Shown: piece by piece, positions 1 through 12,184 of the stretch | Layout of the letters: the number at the start of each line of letters is the position of its first letter | Numbering within the stretch: the stretch's first letter is position 1 | Assembly (NCBI GenBank): GCA_050084985.1 | Contig: JBITNC010000001.1 | Location: forward strand, 162,812,001-162,876,000 | Length of the DNA: 64,000 bases | Reading direction: 5' to 3' | DNA from: Nageia nagi | Lineage: Eukaryota; Pinophyta | Made by a program: the position numbers and the translations under genes | Notes under the pieces: model-generated | Databases searched by the model: none | What the model saw: the letters and a program-made list of their open reading frames with translations, nothing else | Told to the model about the DNA's origin: nothing

Positions 1-1057
1 AATTAAAAACTTAATGACTAAGAAACTCATAAATTATAATACCTACATTTATTCCTTGTTTAATGTTATATCCTTTAATTTTGGATGATAGATAGTTGTA
101 GAGTTTGTTTCTTTCAAATTTCAATATGCTTCATAGAACAAGGTAGCTAAATAATTCATACAGGAAAAATAGTTATGAGGGGATGTTGCATAAATATTAT
201 TAAAAAGATCAAATATAATTATTTTAAAAATGAAATAACACTAATGTTATCTCTTTTAATAATGAAGGAATTGAATAATATAATGCATCCCATAGAAAGG
301 AATGTCGAACAAATGCTCTTGTGAAATTATCCTTTCCTAAAAAAACTCAATAACTAGTTTCAAAGATGGGTGGAATACATCTATAATTTTCAAACCCCTA
401 CTAGAAGGATTATAAGCAACTGCAAAAAATAATTAATACTTTAAAATTGAAATTAAATAAGAAATAATGAAAATAAAAAGAAAAGAACAATTTGTGAAAA
501 ATCACCTATTATAAATTTTACAAGGAGATTAAATGTATTATTCAAGTATTTTTTTCAATATCTGACAATGGTTTTTTTGAACTTATGGTTTCACCATCTT
601 TGTAAGGGATACCCATTAATTGATACACATATGATGCATGAATGGAAAATGAAATGGTTTTTCCATTGACAATGAAAAAAGTCTTAGACCTTTGGTGTTT
701 GTATCCAAAAATAGCCTAGTCCATTAAGTCAAAATTAATAACTAAGGGTTAGCCAAAGTTTTGAAAAACTAAGCATTAAAATAAATGAGTAATTGTTTCA
801 AGTAATAATAGTTTTACCATGGGAGAAGCAAGTTACAGAGGATGATGCCATTGTATTGCAGAAAGATGCTAGAAAAGTGGGAGAAGGGATAGAAAGAAAG
901 GAGATAGGAGATTGAAATCAAATACAGAATGGTAAATGTAACATAAAAATGGAGAAATGAATGGCCTTTTTATAACTAAAAAAAACCTATAATTCATTTA
1001 ATATGTATTAACTATGGACACATGGAAAGTATACAACATTCGGTACAAATAATCTAA
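1..1057. other. AT-rich flank, no firm gene
   Basis: No recognisable protein family on either strand. One exon-like signal is visible on the minus strand: a TATA-like element (GTTATAAAAAGG, plus positions 965-976) lies about 115 bases upstream of an ATG at 851-849 that opens the short peptide MASSSVTCFSHG, followed by a GTAAAAC that could be a splice donor (about 815-809). This resembles the start of a plastid-targeted protein, but no second exon could be joined to it, so chance is a fair explanation. Confidence 0.2.
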
Positions 1058-1795
1058 GCAACTTCTCCTTCTAAAGATGAGTGTCTTCTCTTTGTGAAGA
1101 TGAGCATCTATTCTTTCTAAAGATGAGCATCTTCTCATTATGAATATGAGCATCTTCTTTTTATGAACTATGAATATGAGTATTTTCTCTTTATAAATAC
1201 AAGCATCCTTGCCTTAGGAAGATGAGCATTCTCCCCTTATGAAGACAAACATATTCTCTATATGAATACGAACATCTTCTCCTTATGAATATGAGCAACT
1301 TCTCCTTATCAAGATGAGCATATTTTTCCTTATGAAGATGAACATATTTTCCTTAAGAATATGCTCATCTTCTCCTTATGAATATGATCATCTTCTCCTT
1401 ATACAAATGACCATTTCTCCTCATAAATACAAGAATCTTCTCCTCATGACAATGGCCATCTTCTCCTTATGCAAATAAGCATCTTCTTCTTATGCATATG
1501 AGAATATACTCCTTATGCAAATGAGCACTTTTTTCTTATCAATATGAGCAACTTCTCCTTATGAAGATGAGCGTATTATCTTTATGAACTTAACAATATG
1601 AGCATCTTCTCCTTATGAATATGAGCATCTTCTCATTATAAAGAGGAGCATCTTCTCCTTATGAAGATGAGCATCTTCTTCTTATGAATATTAGCATCTT
1701 CTTATTATGAATATGGTCATCTTCTCCTTATGAAGGCAAGCATCTTATCTTTATGAAGATGAGCATCTACTTGTAATAAATATGATCATATGAAT
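1058..1795. repeat. Degenerate tandem array, about 23-bp unit
   Basis: About 30 imperfect head-to-tail copies of a roughly 23-base unit, close to GAGCATCTTCTCCTTATGAA plus TAT. Units vary in the middle (gaatat, gaagat, gcaaat, aaagat) while the CTTCTCCTTATG core recurs throughout. The array is followed about 160 bases later by a TATA-like box. It could be a minisatellite, or the repeated upstream part of an old LTR, since the CTTATG core also recurs in the Sirevirus LTRs of this window. No coding potential and no CRISPR-like spacer structure. Confidence 0.85.
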
Positions 1796-3930
1796 GCTTT
1801 ATAGATGCTAATCTTGATAAAACTAGACACTCATCCCTATGCTTTGTAGGTGATCACCTTCTAACATTTAGCAGAATCATACCTGACATCTAGACAAAAA
1901 TGGAATTTTAAGCATGTTAAAAGATATTTCACACATGTGAATGAATAATAAATATTTCTATAAATAGCTAATTTGTATTTACATTTGTATTCAAGTTAAT
2001 AGTTATTCAACAATTAGCGTAGATCCATCCAATTATGAATATTAAATATGGAATGAAGTCCCATCCTATTTTGAAAAAGGATTCCAAATATGGAATCAAT
2101 CCAATGTTATCTATCATCATAATTTTTTTAACACATATTTGAAATCATTTCCAAAATATGAAGGAATGCTTCCCTTCCCTTTGCTTTCTAACCTCCCCTT
2201 GACTACACTCATAGGGTAGGCATTTTAGTTTGTGGTTAAGAAATTAATATTCATTTATTTTTAATGTTGTTTTCATAAAAAAATATTTAAATATTAATAT
2301 TTCAACAAACATTTGATGATGAAGTTGAGCCACAAGTGGGGGTCCATTCATTGGGACTCGCTAGTGCAGAGAAGTGGAGAAGAAAGGAGTTATATTTTCA
2401 ACTTTAACCATTCTCCATAAAAGTGTATGAACTATTGAATAGTGATGGAGAAATAAAGTCCATCCAAGTATTGGATCTGAAGAACTTGACATTAGAACTC
2501 TTTTTCCTAGTATTACTAATAGCAATATTGTAATGTCAACATCAACTTATCCACATAGGAGTTCTATACATTGAGTTTCTTGAGCAAGGGATTCATATGT
2601 CTTAAGAATGTAAAATATAAGGATTAAATTGTAATCTTTTCTTGTAAATATTTCTTTGGTTAAAATATAAATTATAAACTAATATTTAGAAATCATCTAT
2701 AATTTTTAACGATTTTTTGAAAATGATATCAATTAATCAATTTTTCTAAATCAATTATGAAAATTTTGAAATATCACCATTTCTTATACATGTTTTGGGA
2801 CAAAATCACCAAGATTTTGAAATTATTTCACCACTATTTTATTTATTTTGTTTCACCAAAATTCCTTATGCATAACCATTGGGTAGAAACTTATTATCCT
2901 CCAATAAATATAAATAATGAGATATTCGATGTTGTATGGATTATTTTAGATGGCATGGGGATAACAATTGACCTAATGGTTTGAAGTGGGGTAACAATGG
3001 GCCCAACATTCTATAGTGTTAAATTCATTTGGGTTGATGTGGTAGAGGCTTCTAAGATGCTTGTAGCCATGGTTTTTTTAACCACTATTTATAGCAATTT
3101 GGCTAATTTTACAATTTCAAAATTATTTTTAAAAGTTAAAGGATTTTAAAAATAGATAAATATTTATTATTAGAAATTTTTACTTAAAATTGATTAGCCA
3201 AAAATAGATATTTATTTTGAAAATAAGAACCCAAAATAGCCAACCCCAAGAATCTCAAAAATATAGAAATAGCTAGAAATCTATAATAAAAAATAATCCC
3301 TATCATAAAATAGCCAGAATATTATAATCATAATTTTATGATGCTTTAGGAATAGATAAAAATTGATATATATATACTATTTTTAATTATATATGTGGGA
3401 TTAAAATTTTCCCTCCAATTGAGAACCCTAAAGGTTGAAAGTTATACGGATACCATAGATTGAATTGTAGGCACTTAAAGTTATCGATAAACCATCATAG
3501 TGGAGGGTCAAGATTCAATTATGGTTTCATTTATTATAAAATAGGGGATTGGATTACCTCCAATTAAATCAGGTCCTTTTCCCTTGATTCTTATGAGACT
3601 AATCTTCCATTTGTAGATTTTGACTTTCCATCAATGGCTTTCAAGTTGGTAATGCATTCTACCTCTATCATGAAGTTGCTATTGCTAATACTTGATGGTC
3701 ATACAATAATCCACTATTTATTGGAAGGAGTTGAACATCAAGTAGTCCTTTCACACCCTACACATAATGACACCACTCTGTATTTGGGGAAGACTTCAAT
3801 GGGCAATTCAGATTGGCTAACTTATTTTCCATCTTAGCATCAACCTTCCCAATAGGTATTGAAATATTCAATGAAAAATTTAGAATAGTACCAAAAAAAC
3901 TAGATGAATAAGAATCCTAAATAGATTACT
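1796..3930. other. AT-rich region with no assignable gene
   Basis: No recognised family. A TATA-like box (TCTATAAATAG) lies at about 1958-1968, downstream of the tandem array. Repeated short 'aaaatagcca' motifs occur at about 3085-3330 and similar text recurs near 6880-7000, perhaps remnants of a small transposon, but terminal repeats could not be defined. A 67-codon plus-strand frame at 3634-3837 has no recognisable motif and is not called as a gene. Confidence 0.4.
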
Positions 3931-4368
3931 TCAAATCCAAAGAGCATATAGGGGATAGATGTTTGGGTTTAATACTTTTATGATAGAGAAAGTATTTTCA
4001 CAAAGGAATGAATGACTCAATAGCTTGATAGTGGTCCACCTTTGTGCTATATTTCTATGAAGGTATTTATCCAAAAAATCTTGCCCTTGGGAAGAAATAT
4101 ATAAAGGAAACTCTAGTAGCTTTTTGAAGAAACTAATACAGTAAATGATGACCAAGGGATCCTAAATGTTACTCCAAAGTGCCTCACCTGTGGCCATCTC
4201 AATCATGGTACAATTCAAAGAACAAATATCATAAGGTGGACCCTACTTCACCACTTCAGGTGCCATCCATGATGATGTTCCCCTCAACTTCCATGGTTCC
4301 TAAATGCTCACTCCCTTATTGATCTTTCTTTTGGTAGATTCAAAGTCTTCCAACTTGAACAAATTATG
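3931..4368 (-). pseudogene. MAPKKK-type protein kinase, C-terminal lobe fragment
   Basis: Kinases of the plant MAPKKK (MEKK-like) group phosphorylate MAP kinase kinases. Read on the minus strand in one frame, the piece runs from the magnesium loop to the end of the catalytic domain. It carries KLEDFES where KL-x-DFG is expected, RGTSSWMAPEVV of the activation segment and APE motif, IEMATGEALWSNI of helix F to G, and SSQGQDFLDKYLHR...ERW-type RWTTIKLLSHSFL at the end. The DFG glycine is replaced by Glu. In-frame stops interrupt it before GPPYD, at IxDP and before the RGT segment. The N-lobe, with its P-loop and catalytic loop, is absent upstream. So this is a captured or degraded gene fragment, not a working kinase. 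Family assignment rests on the xGTxxWMAPEV and QGxDFLxKCL-type signatures; the subgroup is my inference. Confidence 0.75.
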
Positions 4369-5713
4369 TGTTTATTATCCCTTTTAACATATCTATGTTG
4401 TGTATATCCTTCTTTCTTCAAGTATACATTTTGATATTATATTTTACCAAGTAATTTGCAATCCTTTAAACATATGATTATTACACTTATCTTGTTCATA
4501 TTGCATTCCATAAGTCTACATTTAGTGAATATTTTATCAAGAAATTCCCTAGCCTTGGGTATTATTCTACACTTTGCTTTCATATATACAAGGGTTTGCA
4601 CAACCACATCATGTGATAGAAAAATATTTTTGAAGAAAATTTTATGTATGCATCATCATAATGCAAATATCCCAATTAGGTACTACATTGGGAGTGTTGG
4701 GAATTATTATTTGAATTGGTTAGAGTTTGATTATTTTTCATTGCATTTGTAGGAACAATACTAATAAATATCAAGAAAATTCCTATCATTGGGTAAAACT
4801 CTTTTGATCCTACAAAACTTTGCATCACAAATATCCTCCATGAGAACATTCTCACAATTTAAAATGATGGATTATTTCATGCCAATGTCCTTTACATATT
4901 CAAAATAAACTAGGTTACAAGAGGGAAATCAACAATTTCTTTATGTCTATGATAATCATTCTAATAGAAATTCTAAACAACCTAATGCAATTACCACTTT
5001 TGCTATACTATCTAAAAAGAAATTTGTTACCATCAAATTTCACTTCATGCTACATAAGGACCATATTTATAATTTATACTCTCTACTTTCATATCATTTA
5101 AACTATATTCATAGCTATAGTCTTTCTTCTACAAGAAAGGCTTATATTCCTTTGTTAACTTCTATCCTACAACATCCTAATATCTTATTGAATTCTTTAT
5201 CATTCATCGATGTGCTCACTCTTGGATTAGCTTGAATTTTTTTCTAAACAAATTAGGTGTTTATTATCTCATCTCTTGCATTATGTTTCTTAATATCTAA
5301 TGGGAAACAAGGTTTTAGAAATTTAGTTACATTGGTTGGAATCAACTAAAATGTACAAACTTTTGTATCATAATGTGGCTAACTATTTGTGTTCTCTTTC
5401 TAGTGCATCCTCTTTACATGTGGTGCATCCTTTGCACATGCTTCACTTGTGCAATACTCATTGGAAATTGATTTTAGAGTTATCTTGCATTATCTACAGC
5501 CATATGATGAAATTGACATGGAAAGATTGCAACTTGAACTGAACCACACTCATGACATATACAGTCTAGTTTGTGAAGAACCAATCATTATAAAATGAAA
5601 GGTTGGTTTTAGCATCCTATAATTTATTTCCTTTAGAATTATATTTCTACAATAAAGTATTCATATCCTTGTATTCTAACTTCTCATGGTAGGCTAGATA
5701 AATACATACTCAG
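4369..5713. other. No assignable gene between the two kinase fragments
   Basis: Several frames of 60-98 codons are open here (for example 4456-4752 and 5047-5235 plus), but they are rich in Ile, Leu, His and Tyr as expected of AT-rich noncoding sequence and show no family motif. No LTR, terminal inverted repeat or tandem array was recognised. Confidence 0.4.
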
Positions 5714-6124
5714 CTAGTGATAGAGATAAATAAACTGGAGGCAAAGAAGTTAATACAAGAATGTGTATTTAAAAAAAATGTAGAGAAGAATGGAAGACCT
5801 ATCAAAGAAGCCATGAAAGAGGAAAAATAAATAAGGGAAATTTTAGAAACTAAAACTAAGTAGAGGAAACTTTCACAGTTCACTATGAAAAGAAAATTAG
5901 TCAATGAGAACTATATAGAAGAGGGTCAAGATTCAATTCATCTGACATTCAAGACATATTCCAAAGAATAAATTGAGTTAGAAATATATTTCTTCTTAGA
6001 ATCACTCAAAATAGGCAAGGGATCATATGGTTTTATTTACAAATGTACATTGGATAATACCACAGTAGCTATCAAGGTTCTTCATCGAGATGCATCCCAT
6101 CGATGGAAGTAAATTAAACAAGAG
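5714..6124 (+). pseudogene. U-box-type receptor-like kinase exon fragment (PUB family)
   Basis: Plant U-box kinases couple an N-terminal coiled coil to a kinase domain and a C-terminal E3 ubiquitin-ligase U-box. This piece is one continuous frame. It starts with a charged helical stretch (INKLEAKKLIQE...IKEAMKEE), then a region in the position of the YxxYTxEEIExAT linker, then ESLKIGKGSYGFIYKC (glycine loop at 6011-6031) and VAIKVLHRDA with the ATP-binding lysine at 6074-6076. Four in-frame stops are visible: 5828, 5861, 5969 and 6110. The frame ends at CAAGAG followed by GTATAA at 6125, which looks like a kept exon-intron boundary at the place where this family commonly has one. That suggests capture of genomic DNA rather than of a spliced transcript. 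The catalytic loop and U-box are not found downstream. Confidence 0.72.
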
Positions 6125-7214
6125 GTATAAAATGTACACATGATTTAGGTGGCTCATACTACCATATAAATATAAAAAAGAAAATAAAATGTACTTTTTT
6201 AGATGGGAATCAAAGCAATATGGAAAGTCTTTCAATGATGGATTTATTCTTATTAGACACTTTTGCAAGTTGAAATTGTAAGCCATATGCAAATATGATC
6301 AAAGTTGGAGAGGCAATGTAATAATTTACTATTATTTCAAAAAAAAATATTATTAATTTTTTTGTGTTTTTGGTGTATATGTTATTAGTCATTTACTACA
6401 TACTAGGAAAGAAATATATATTTATTATGTTCATGATATCTTTAATGCTAATAATGTGTTTTGTTTCTTTTGAGTGTATTTTTATTTTATTTTGCATCAA
6501 AGTTAATGCCTATCAAAATTAGACATGAAGATTTTGATCTTCATAAGTATGATATGACAAGAATGTAGACCTGCTCCAAAAAAGTATGTTGAGAATAAAA
6601 GATGTGCTCTAGAAAAGTGTGTAACTAGCAACTGGAATAGGAGACAAGCTCTAGAAAAACTATTTTCTTCCCAAAAAATAGCTAGCAATTAAGGTAAATC
6701 AAGATAAGCAATAGATAAAATAAATAACTAAATAAAAATAAATAAATGCTATTATTAATAAAATAACATTATAATACATGACATTCATAAAATTTTACAA
6801 AAATGGAAGGAAACTAAGCTTGTGTTTCAAATTTTATCAATGTTGTATTTAGCACACTTTTATTTTTAGGAATTGCCTTTTTTTATCTTATCTTTTAGAA
6901 TAGCAATTTTTGCTATACACACTTATATAGGAATAGCCAAATTACTACATATAATTGAATCATAATAGCATTTTTTCTATAATTAGAAATTAGAAATTTT
7001 TCTTAAAATGAACCCTACTTGTAGCTATAGGTTGAGGAATTTAGTAGGTGAGTGGGGAAGCATGAATGGCTTGGGATATAGCTTGATTTGTGAATGGGGA
7101 GGATGGTATGAATGATTGAGTAGACTAAGTAGGTTTCCTTAACATAACTTAAAATTGGTGTGAGGTGGAACTAATTGTAGCAAAAAATTGAAACAGTAGG
7201 GGGGAAATGGAGTA
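6125..7214. other. No assignable gene
   Basis: Possible intron remnant of the kinase fragment at its left end, otherwise AT-rich sequence. Short 'aatagca' motifs at about 6880-6990 resemble those near 3085-3330. Nothing coding was recognised. Confidence 0.4.
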
Positions 7215-8420
7215 TTTGTACCTAGGGTCTTAGTAGTGTAATATTTGATTCACTTCCTCCATTTTAGACTTCTTTCTTTCTTCAAGATCTACTTTTTACA
7301 GTGGTGAGATCTTTTCTTTTTGGGTTATTTTTTAGTTAACTTGGCCTATTAAGAAGACTTGGCATGTTGGGATAACCCATATGGTATTTTGTAAGGTTAT
7401 CTTTTTTTGAGTAATCCTCTTATGGAGAGAGGTTCCCTCTATCATGATTTGTTCATCTATTGCTTTTGGATATTTGGCCTATTCCTCCTCATCATAATAT
7501 TCACCACCCATTTCTACACCCTCATACCTTTCATCCTTATTATCTTGATCATATAATTAACAAAAATTATGTTCCATCTTATTTTCCCATGGATCCATCT
7601 TAGTGTCTGACTCCATTTTGTACTAAATAAAATCATGTTGCTTGTTAGTGTACCAACCACTTTTCATCAATTATTTCATAAATATTTTTCCCAATATCAA
7701 ACTTGTGGGTTTAAACTTCTTTGACTTTATATAGACGTCTCTCCATGTAGGGAGAGATTCAACCAATGCCATATTATTTGGTATTTACATCTCATCTTAT
7801 CCTTTGTTCCCCCATTTCTTCACATTTGGTTGGGAGCTATTGATGTACTTACTTGAATTTTTGTTCATTACTTATATCCTTTCTGCAAAGGTGTGGTAAG
7901 ATTGTGTTTCCATGAATTAGATTTTTTTCCCACTTAATATTGATAAATTTTCTCTTCAAATCAGCATGTACCCCCTTTTTCTTGATGATAATATCTTGGT
8001 ATGAAATGGGTAGCCTATATAATGAAGCCTTATTTGGTCTAGTATCCCATTTACAATCAATTTAATCTAATTGCCTACTAAATTCTAGGAAAAAAATCCA
8101 ATATGTTACATAAAATGGAAGCAATTTGGCCCTATCTTTGTATCTATATAATCTTATTATGTTGCTCCTGGAAATGAAGGACCAATCCCTCTTTCTATCT
8201 TTTTGCTCCTCATAGCTGCTTGGGCTTGCGTTAACAGCCTCAATATGACATAGCTTGAGATCAAAGATAATGGTAGGCCTAAGAAATGATTTATAAAATT
8301 ATAATAATTATTGTATGCTCTTACAATTTCCTGCCATTCATGTACCAACATAAGTAGGCCATTTTGTTCATGCATGTTTAGTTGTATTCCATTGAACTTC
8401 CCATGATTTTGAAACAACAT
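7215..8420 (-). pseudogene. Decayed minus-strand coding remnants, family unknown
   Basis: Two stretches on the minus strand read as protein-like. The first, 7790 to about 7215, stays in one frame for about 190 codons with about six stops and is hydrophilic and acidic (MALVESLPTWRDVYIK near its start, EGVEMGGEYYDEEE further on, then a Lys-rich part). The second, 8420-8157, is open for 87 codons (begins MLFQNHGKFNGIQLNM). I do not recognise a family. One idea is that they belong to the 3' end of Tat element F, which would be contiguous with this flank if the A/B block were removed, but no sequence match to the extra ORF of element E was seen. Confidence 0.3.
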
Positions 8421-9122
8421 TAGCTAAATTATATATGAAGCATATGCAAAAACTCCTATTTTTAGGAGATTCATTAATTGGTATACAATATTCCTTGAAA
8501 TGCATTTTGACCAATCAAAAATGAAATGTCATATCAAGTGTGCAATGCATATGCAATAGACTAGTGATAATTGCTTACTTATTTGGTATCTCCCTAAGGT
8601 TGATGACCAACATGGAGAGCACCATTTGTAAGTTGTTTCAAAAAAATTTCATTGATATCTCTTTCTTGAAAATTTTGGTACAAGGGATCTTGGAGTTTGG
8701 GCTCAGCCATCCCAACATTTAATCATCATAGTAACTAATTTGCTATATTATACACACACACATCAGCCTGCAAGAGCTACTTGGAGGTTTGAAAGCTTAT
8801 GCAAAATTGAAAAATCTATAACTATATGACCATTTTTATTTTTCATAACCCTTTGGTTATGGCTAATTAATTCTTTGATCAATTTGAATAGCTCATGGGT
8901 AAAATGGCATCTATTTATAATAAACTAATGCAACATGTTATTACTAGGCCATTTCTAAAATGTATTTTTATTATTTTCAAAGCATAAGTTCTGAGTAGTA
9001 CTTTTGAGGTTTCAGTTGGATCCATTAATTGAGTATCCTTGATTCCTTCTAGCTTATCATTCCATTTTTTTCTTTATTCTCCTTGTCTTATTTCAGTATG
9101 ATGATAGATGTGTTTGTTTTGT
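8421..9122. other. Left flank of element A, no gene seen
   Basis: AT-rich sequence ending at the left boundary of Sirevirus A. The five bases before the most likely LTR end (9118-9122, tttgt) do not match the five bases after the other end of A (tgttg) exactly. No coding sequence recognised. Confidence 0.4.
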
Positions 9123-11391
9123 TTATCTAGTGAAGACATTGAGAGGGGGTTGGATCAGTGCATTTTGAAATTTTTAGACTTATTTTAAAGATAAAACTAA
9201 CCAAAAAGCAATCCAAAATTAAAGAACACATTCAAAAAGTATTCAACATATAACACTAGATTTATAGTGGAAACCTAAAGTGGGAAAAACCACTATGTCA
9301 AATGGACTACTTGATACCCCAATCTAATCCAAACAAAATAGTTAACCTCTTACAATGTTGAACAACACCCACTATGAGGATTAGCACCCACTAACCCTAT
9401 TTTGTAACAACCATGGAAAAGTAATTATAACTTTTGACTAAGCACACACTTAACCTTTTTAATTATCATAAAAAGGTGACATATAAAATGCCTTCACTAT
9501 TACAGAATCCTCAATGATTGAATTTCATACAATCTACTTTTTTATTGCTTACCTCCTTCACACTTTTCATAATATACTTCTCTTCTCCTCTCTATATTTC
9601 TTAGTTCTTCACTCTACACCCTCTTATAATTACAACAACTACAATCACTTTAGTCTCCTTGCAACCTTATATCCATTCATGATTCTTTCTTCCTATTGGT
9701 TACCTATCGCTCTCTACTTCTCATTGGTTGTAAGCTTTGGCTATACATTGTTCACTACATGTAGCTATATATGGATCATAACATATATTCCTTATTCAGA
9801 TTTGAGTCCCTTTTCTAGATTCTTCTCCAGCTTTCATAGTTTATATTTGGTTGTGTAACAACCTTCATCACTACACAAGGCCTTTGACAACTGCATAAGG
9901 TCTTCTTTGATCATGTAAAACTTCATGCCTCTACACATCCTTCATTTGATGCCATGTATTACTTGTCTACATAATGCATGCTTCCTCTACATGATCATCA
10001 TATTCACTATATAAGGTTCCTCTTCTTCACATATCTAATTGGACCTCCATATAATGTAGGTTTCAACTACATAAGGTTCAATCTTTTCACTGCATAAGGC
10101 TTGGGTTGTCTTCATAACATCAATCTATTCCATATAAGGTTTAGACTCTCCACATAAGGATTGAACCTTTTGTATAACACCTACAACCACTTTTGGTAGC
10201 TATCTACACAAGCATGTCTTTGTCCTATAGGATATTCCTTCTCCGCATAGGACCTCACTTCTTCGCATAACATCATTCCTCTCTGTATATGGCTTTATGT
10301 CTTTGCATAAGCTTAATCTCTTATGCATAAGAACTATCCACATAAGTATTGAATCATATGCATTCTCCCTAAGGTAATTTGCATCTAAACCAAGTCATTT
10401 CATAGTGTTTTCTGAACAATTTACACTCTAAAAGGCATTGATATCATCAATCTCATCTGCATTCCAAAAACATAATATTATAAGGGAAATTTGTACTTTG
10501 AAAGGCTCTAACATCACAATATTTATCCATACCTTGGAAACTTAGAAATGCAAATGAAATTCACACTTTGTAAGGAACTAATATCATAGGGTTTCTTTAC
10601 ATCCCGAAAATACAGTCATACATGGAAGATTTGTACTCTAGAGATTACTAACATCACAAGGTTTCTCTAAATCTCGGATCCACATTCCTTCTTCATACAA
10701 GTATTAAAGCCTTCAAATAAAGCCTCATTTCTTAGCATAATATTATAATCTTCTATATAATCTTTGTATATGATGGGATCATTATCTAATGATCTTCACC
10801 TTCACTGCATCATGCTTTTGATCATATTCAACATGCATGAAGATGACTTAAACTCCTATCAAATATCGATACATATGTCATTCATGCATGTTGACACTAG
10901 ATCTATGTTAAACTCACAATATAAAATCTTAGCTCCCTTTCATGCACTATTATTCCTCAATGCATAAACCTATATGATTCTAACAGATATACAAAAAATT
11001 AGAATGGTTGAGCTTTGTCAAAATGGAAACAAAATATAATACATTATACTATGGCCATTTTAACACTTTTAATTCTGGTAGAGATCTAACAAAATTGGAG
11101 AGGTCAATTTTGTTAAAATGGTGGTAGAATAGAATAAGTCATTTTTAAAAAAAATGATGTCAAAAAGTTTATTTTCCTCTTCATTTTATTTGGATGGAAC
11201 TTTGATACAATCTTGCCACTAAATACTACTAGAACTCTAGGAAAATATGTTCCTCTTCTTAGACATTTGGCAAACCTTCTCATACATATTTCAACATGAA
11301 TATACTTGATTCCTTTTTACATAGTGTCATATGTGAGAACTCTTTTAATAACAATGACAACACCAACACAAGCATAAGCATATGGCCAATA
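9123..11391 (-). repeat. 3' LTR of element A
   Basis: Direct repeat of 16714-18968. On the minus strand it starts next to the polypurine tract with TATTGGCCATATGC (TGTTGGCC in the other copy) and ends with CACTAGATAA (GATCA in the other copy). It contains many short minus-strand motifs of the CTTATGTAGA / CTTATGCAGA type, seen on the plus strand as CATAAGG runs between about 9880 and 10350. The hydrophobic open frame at 9514-9858 lies inside this LTR and is not a gene. Confidence 0.9.
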
Positions 11392-11392
11392 A

Positions 11393-11458
11393 TCTCCCCC
11401 TTTAGCATTATTTTCAAAACTCTTTGTTAGTTCAAACATATTTTTCTCCCCCTTTTAT
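11393..11458 (-). other. Two polypurine tracts of element A
   Basis: On the minus strand, CTAAAGGGGGAGA (plus 11393-11405) sits directly at the LTR edge, and a second purine run ATAAAAGGGGGAG (plus 11446-11458) lies about 40 bases upstream. Polypurine tracts prime plus-strand DNA synthesis in reverse transcription. Doubling of this motif is a described Sirevirus trait and is also seen in element B. Confidence 0.85.
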
Positions 11459-11693
11459 CAACAAATACAAAGGATGGTCTCCTTCCCAAGACTCCTCTTG
11501 AGTCTTATACACACACAATACTCTACAATAAAATGAAAATAACTCCCTTTGAAGATCAGTTGCACTCCAAGCATGATCTAATGCTTGGGAATGGTGCCAA
11601 CTCCTATCTTTTGGCAAAGATATTCAAGTACATGATTTGGAAATAGTTTGGTAAATATGTTTACTACTTATTCAAAAGTAGTAAAAAACTAAA

Positions 11694-12050
11694 CTATACA
11701 TCTCCTTCAACAACTTTTTCTCTCATGAAATGATATATTATAGCCATATGCTTTGTTCGAGAGTGCATGATAGGATTTTTGTATATGCTAATAGCACTAG
11801 TGTTACCACATAGCAAGGGGATAGGCTCACTACAAATAATACTAATATCCTTTAGTGTTTGATTCATCCATAATACTTGAGTACAACATGATACTACCAA
11901 CATATATTTAGCTTTAGCTATGCTAAGGGAGATTGAGTCTTATTTTTTGCTATACCAAGCTACTAATTTGTCAACTAGATAGAAAGCACCACCACTTGAA
12001 CTCTTTCTATCATCTACACATCCTGCCCAATCAACATCCAAGTATTCAAT
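11694..12050 (-). pseudogene. Element A RNase H domain (copia)
   Basis: RNase H removes genomic RNA from the RNA:DNA hybrid. In order on the minus strand: DVDWAGCVDDRKSSSG (first catalytic Asp region), a segment equivalent to AEY (here KAKYM), VLWMNQTLKD, then LCGNTSAISIYKNP and MHSRTKH. The usual Asp of the CDNTSAI motif is Gly here, so a catalytic residue is lost. It lies directly downstream of RT as expected for copia and is followed by the noncoding region with the polypurine tracts. Confidence 0.85.
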
Positions 12051-12184
12051 TAGATTAAATTCCTTGCCTTTGGGATACCATAATCCAAACTCTATTTTCC
12101 CTTTAATATATCGAAATATTTTCCTAACTATTGTAACATGAGTTTCTTTTGGTTTGCTTGAAATCTAGCCACCATACAAATAGC

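Noticed and set aside
1058-1795. CRISPR-like array
   Set aside because: Units are directly adjacent, about 23 bases, without spacers of constant length, and the context is a plant nuclear genome.
4456-4752. 98-codon plus-strand frame as a gene
   Set aside because: No family motif, composition as expected for AT-rich noncoding sequence, no promoter or splice context.
9514-9858. 114-codon hydrophobic frame that could be a small membrane protein
   Set aside because: It lies wholly inside the 3' LTR of element A. The matching part of the 5' LTR (about 17106-17400) does not keep the frame, and the composition is that of AT-rich LTR sequence.
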